Shown here one piece after another: positions 61,884-64,000 of a stretch of DNA of 64,000 nt. The stretch's first letter is position 1, and every line of letters begins with the position of its first letter. The position numbers and the translations under genes are program-made. The notes under the pieces are model-generated. The model did not search any database. It saw nothing but the letters and a program-made list of their open reading frames with translations, and had not been told where the DNA came from. The DNA comes from Actinophytocola sp963729115 (lineage in GTDB: Bacteria; Actinomycetota; Actinomycetes; Mycobacteriales; Pseudonocardiaceae): contig CAVSMR010000027.1 in the NCBI GenBank assembly GCA_963729115.1, positions 496,001-560,000 of the forward strand, in the 5' to 3' direction.

Positions 61884-62672
61884 ATGGACTTCAACGAGGC
61901 GCAGTTCAACGAGACGATCGCCAAGCTCAACCAAGGCATGACCGACCTCGGCAACAAGATCAACGAGGTTCCCCCCGCGGCCAACGCCGCGATGGACCAC
62001 TGGTACATACCGGGGTTCGTCAAGGACGCCATCAAGTGGTGCGCCGAGGAGATCTGCAAACTCGCCAAGTGGATCTGGGACAAGATCACCGATGTGCTGA
62101 AGGGCATCGCCGCGCCGGTCTACTTCTTCAAGTACGCATTCGACTGGCAGGACGTGCGCGGCCTCGCGAACGGCGTCACCGGTCAGCTCAAGCCGGAGGC
62201 GATGCCCGCGGTCAACAGCTGGACCGGCCAGGCCGCCACCGCGTACAAGGCGATCATCAAGCCGCAGGGCGACGCGGCGAACAAGCTCGCCACCATCTCG
62301 GACAAGACAGCGACCGCGTTGCAGATCTGCGCCGGTGTCGGGCTGGCGTTCTACGTGGCGATAGCGGTCATCCTGGTGAAGTTCATAGCCGCGATGGCCA
62401 CCGCGATCGCCGCGTTCGGCTCGGCGGTGTTCTCCTGGGCGGGCGCTGCGCTGGTGATCGAGGAAGCCGGGGTGAACAGCGGGCTGATCTGGGCGGCCAT
62501 CGGCGCCCTCACGGCCGCGCTCGGCACCCAGGCGCAGCAGATGATCTCGTTGCACGGTGAGGCCATCGACAACAGCACGTTCCCCGGCGGCAAGTGGCCC
62601 GACCCGACGACCAGCTCCTTCAGCGACGGGACGGTCACCGACGGGGACGCCGACTGGTCGCTGGCGAGGTAG
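61884..62672 (+). CDS. WXG-containing type VII-associated membrane protein
   Basis: A 262-residue protein. The N-terminal helices (DFNEAQFNETIAKLNQGMTD), a Trp-Thr-Gly (SWTGQAATAYKA) in a helical hairpin, and two hydrophobic segments (ALQICAGVGLAFYVAIAVIL, AVFSWAGAALVIEEAGVNSG) suggest a long WXG100-like partner that inserts into or crosses membranes. It is 13 bases after the EspC-like gene. It could be a toxin-like or channel-type effector; no known toxin domain is seen. Confidence 0.65.
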   Translation: MDFNEAQFNETIAKLNQGMTDLGNKINEVPPAANAAMDHWYIPGFVKDAIKWCAEEICKLAKWIWDKITDVLKGIAAPVYFFKYAFDWQDVRGLANGVTGQLKPEAMPAVNSWTGQAATAYKAIIKPQGDAANKLATISDKTATALQICAGVGLAFYVAIAVILVKFIAAMATAIAAFGSAVFSWAGAALVIEEAGVNSGLIWAAIGALTAALGTQAQQMISLHGEAIDNSTFPGGKWPDPTTSSFSDGTVTDGDADWSLAR

Positions 62673-63076
62673 CCCGGCCGGCCCGGCCGGTGGCAATCCG
62701 TTGCCGCGTCGGCATTGTGGCAGCGATCTGACAGGACGGTCGAAGGTGGCCCCCGGCCACCTTCGACCAGTCCGGGAATGGGGATACGACCTCAGACTGA
62801 CAAAGAAGTGGACAATGTGAAATCCACCGGTGATTCTCGCGCGCCCGCCGAGCGAATGCCTTGCGTTCGGCGGTAGGGGTGTGCTTGCATAACTCATTGC
62901 AGCGCTGCTGAATTTCTCGTCGCTTGGACGTTCATGGGGGCATGACACCACGCCGCGACGCGAAGTTCGGCCTGTCGATGATGCCTGGCGAGCACAACGC
63001 CTAGCTGGCCGCGGAGACTGGGGGTCGAAGATGAGCCGGTGCGTGACACGTCCTGATTCGTGAGAACGGCGCGGAT
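62673..63076. other. Gap with terminator and a possible gene scar
   Basis: Holds the terminator below and, at 62942-63004, a 20-codon frame (MTPRRDAKFGLSMMPGEHNA) with GGGGG before its ATG. The segment KFGLSMMPGEH resembles the first residues of luciferase-like monooxygenases, but the frame stops at once. The rest shows nothing. Confidence 0.4.
62738..62768 (+). terminator. 14-base perfect hairpin terminator of the type VII cassette
   Basis: GGTCGAAGGTGGCC (62738-62751) pairs with GGCCACCTTCGACC (62755-62768) across CCC, 66 bases past the stop at 62672. Confidence 0.85.
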
Positions 63077-64000
63077 ATGAGTAGCCGCACGATGCCGTTC
63101 AGGGCCGATGCGGAGCACGCTCGGCCCGACCGGCCTCCGCTCGTCGGCCGGGAGGCCGCGCTGCGGTCCTTCGGCCGGGTGGTCGAGGCCGCCCTCGCGG
63201 GCGAGTTCCAGTTCCTCGCCGTGGTCGGCGAGCCTGGCGTCGGCAAGACGCGGCTGCTGGCGGAGCTGTCGGCGCTCACCGGTGCTCAGGGGTTCACCAC
63301 GCTGTCCGGCCGCGCGGCCGAGTTCGAGCAGGTCTTGCCGTTCAGCGCGCTGGTCGACGCGTTGGACGATCACGTCGACGCATGTCATCCGGAGCTCGCC
63401 GCGCGGCTCGGCACCGCACAGCAGCGGTTGCTGGCCACGGCGTTTCCCGCGTTCGCCGCGACGACGCCCGGCGAGGTCGAGGACACCGACCCGGACACGG
63501 GAACCGACCGAAGCGGCATGGTCCGCCTCCGGCTGTACCGGGCACTGCGCCAGCTCGTGGACGAGCTGGCCGCACCGGCCGGGCTCGCGCTGATCCTGGA
63601 CGACGTGCACTGGGCCGACCCGAGCTCGGCCGAGTTCCTGGACCACCTGGTGCGCCACCCACCGCGGGGCCGGGTGCTCGTGGCCGTGGCCTACCGGCCC
63701 GCGCAGACATCGCCCCGGGTCGCCGCGCTGGTGCACGCCGCCGGCGGCCACGAGGTCACGGTCGGCCCGCTCGGTCCGGCGGAGGTCGCGGCGTTTCTCG
63801 GGCCCGGCGTCAACGGCGCCCGCGGACGGGCGCTGTACGAGGCCAGCGGCGGCAACCCGTTCTACCTGGAGGCGCTGGCCCGCATGGACCGGCTGGCGGT
63901 CAGCGAGCTGCCCGCGTCGGTGCGCGCGGCCCTGCAGGTGGAGCTGGGCGACCTGCCGCCGCGCTCGCTGCGGCTCGCGCAGGCGGCCGCGGTGGTCGCC
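63077..64000 (+). CDS. LuxR/MalT-type AAA regulator, cut by window edge
   Basis: The frame is open for 308 codons to the window edge. PLVGREAALRSFGRVVEAAL opens the AAA ATPase; FLAVVGEPGVGKTRLLAEL is Walker A and GLALILDDVHWADPSS Walker B; EASGGNPFYLEAL is the sensor/lid motif. Full-length members (about 900 residues) end in a LuxR DNA-binding domain, which lies outside the window. The ATG at 63077 has a weak ribosome site; ATG 63092 is an alternative. Confidence 0.85.
   Translation, partial: MSSRTMPFRADAEHARPDRPPLVGREAALRSFGRVVEAALAGEFQFLAVVGEPGVGKTRLLAELSALTGAQGFTTLSGRAAEFEQVLPFSALVDALDDHVDACHPELAARLGTAQQRLLATAFPAFAATTPGEVEDTDPDTGTDRSGMVRLRLYRALRQLVDELAAPAGLALILDDVHWADPSSAEFLDHLVRHPPRGRVLVAVAYRPAQTSPRVAALVHAAGGHEVTVGPLGPAEVAAFLGPGVNGARGRALYEASGGNPFYLEALARMDRLAVSELPASVRAALQVELGDLPPRSLRLAQAAAVVA

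Overview
The window is high-GC DNA with dense, short-gapped genes and many GTG or TTG starts. It encodes mycothiol-linked isomerase-like proteins, an ECF42-type sigma factor with its DGPF partner, a BTAD/AAA regulator, an nSTAND1-WD40 protein, and small type VII secretion (WXG100/EspC-like) substrates beside a YbaB protein. This mix fits an Actinomycetota chromosome, most likely Pseudonocardiales; that placement is inference. I saw no rRNA, tRNA, CRISPR array or intact insertion sequence.

Layout. 0-11.9 kb: mixed oxidative and accessory genes (MDMPI, pirin, O-methyltransferase-fold protein, AraC regulator, an aromatic-hydroxylase-like flavoprotein with an ICL/PEPM protein, CopC-like, nucleotidyltransferase fold, P450, HhH membrane protein, YunG), plus a truncated flavin reductase and an orphan iron box. 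12.1-15.5 kb: DGPF protein, an ECF42 sigma factor fused to a truncated tyrosine-recombinase-like domain, and a winged-helix AlkZ-like protein. 15.5-21.8 kb: two flavoproteins and an OsmC protein downstream of a large BTAD-AAA-TPR regulator. 21.9-27.8 kb: secreted propeller proteins (HAF-like, RCC1), an aminoglycoside-phosphotransferase-like kinase and a VWA/solute-binding protein. A decayed second RCC1 5' end lies at 22.96-23.10 kb.

28-34.4 kb: four consecutive plus-strand genes (GNAT/FemAB-like, nSTAND1-WD40, a Tat-exported propeller, a small exported protein). Each is broken by a single frameshift, always in the same +1 sense. Inverted copies of one palindromic element lie upstream of the nSTAND1 gene and upstream of the propeller gene. 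34.5-37.7 kb: MDMPI, amidohydrolase, nitrilase and a 34-codon aldo/keto reductase remnant.

37.7-56.4 kb: a catabolic island consistent with quinate/shikimate-type substrates. It holds a PQQ-type dehydrogenase, an NAD-type quinate/shikimate dehydrogenase and a three-domain dehydroshikimate dehydratase. Then come two divergent operons around an IclR regulator. Leftward: aldehyde dehydrogenase, ThDP enzyme, and a branched-chain-type ABC importer with fused LivM-LivG. Rightward: IclR, class III CoA-transferase, small citrate-synthase-like protein, and a type II dehydroquinase homologue lacking several active-site residues. The expected route is quinate to dehydroquinate to dehydroshikimate to protocatechuate; the CoA-transferase, lyase, ThDP and aldehyde dehydrogenase genes suggest an additional or different branch.

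56.6-64 kb: lipoprotein, alpha/beta hydrolase, two unrecognised proteins, a type VII substrate cassette closed by a strong terminator, and the start of a LuxR/MalT-type AAA regulator that runs off the edge.
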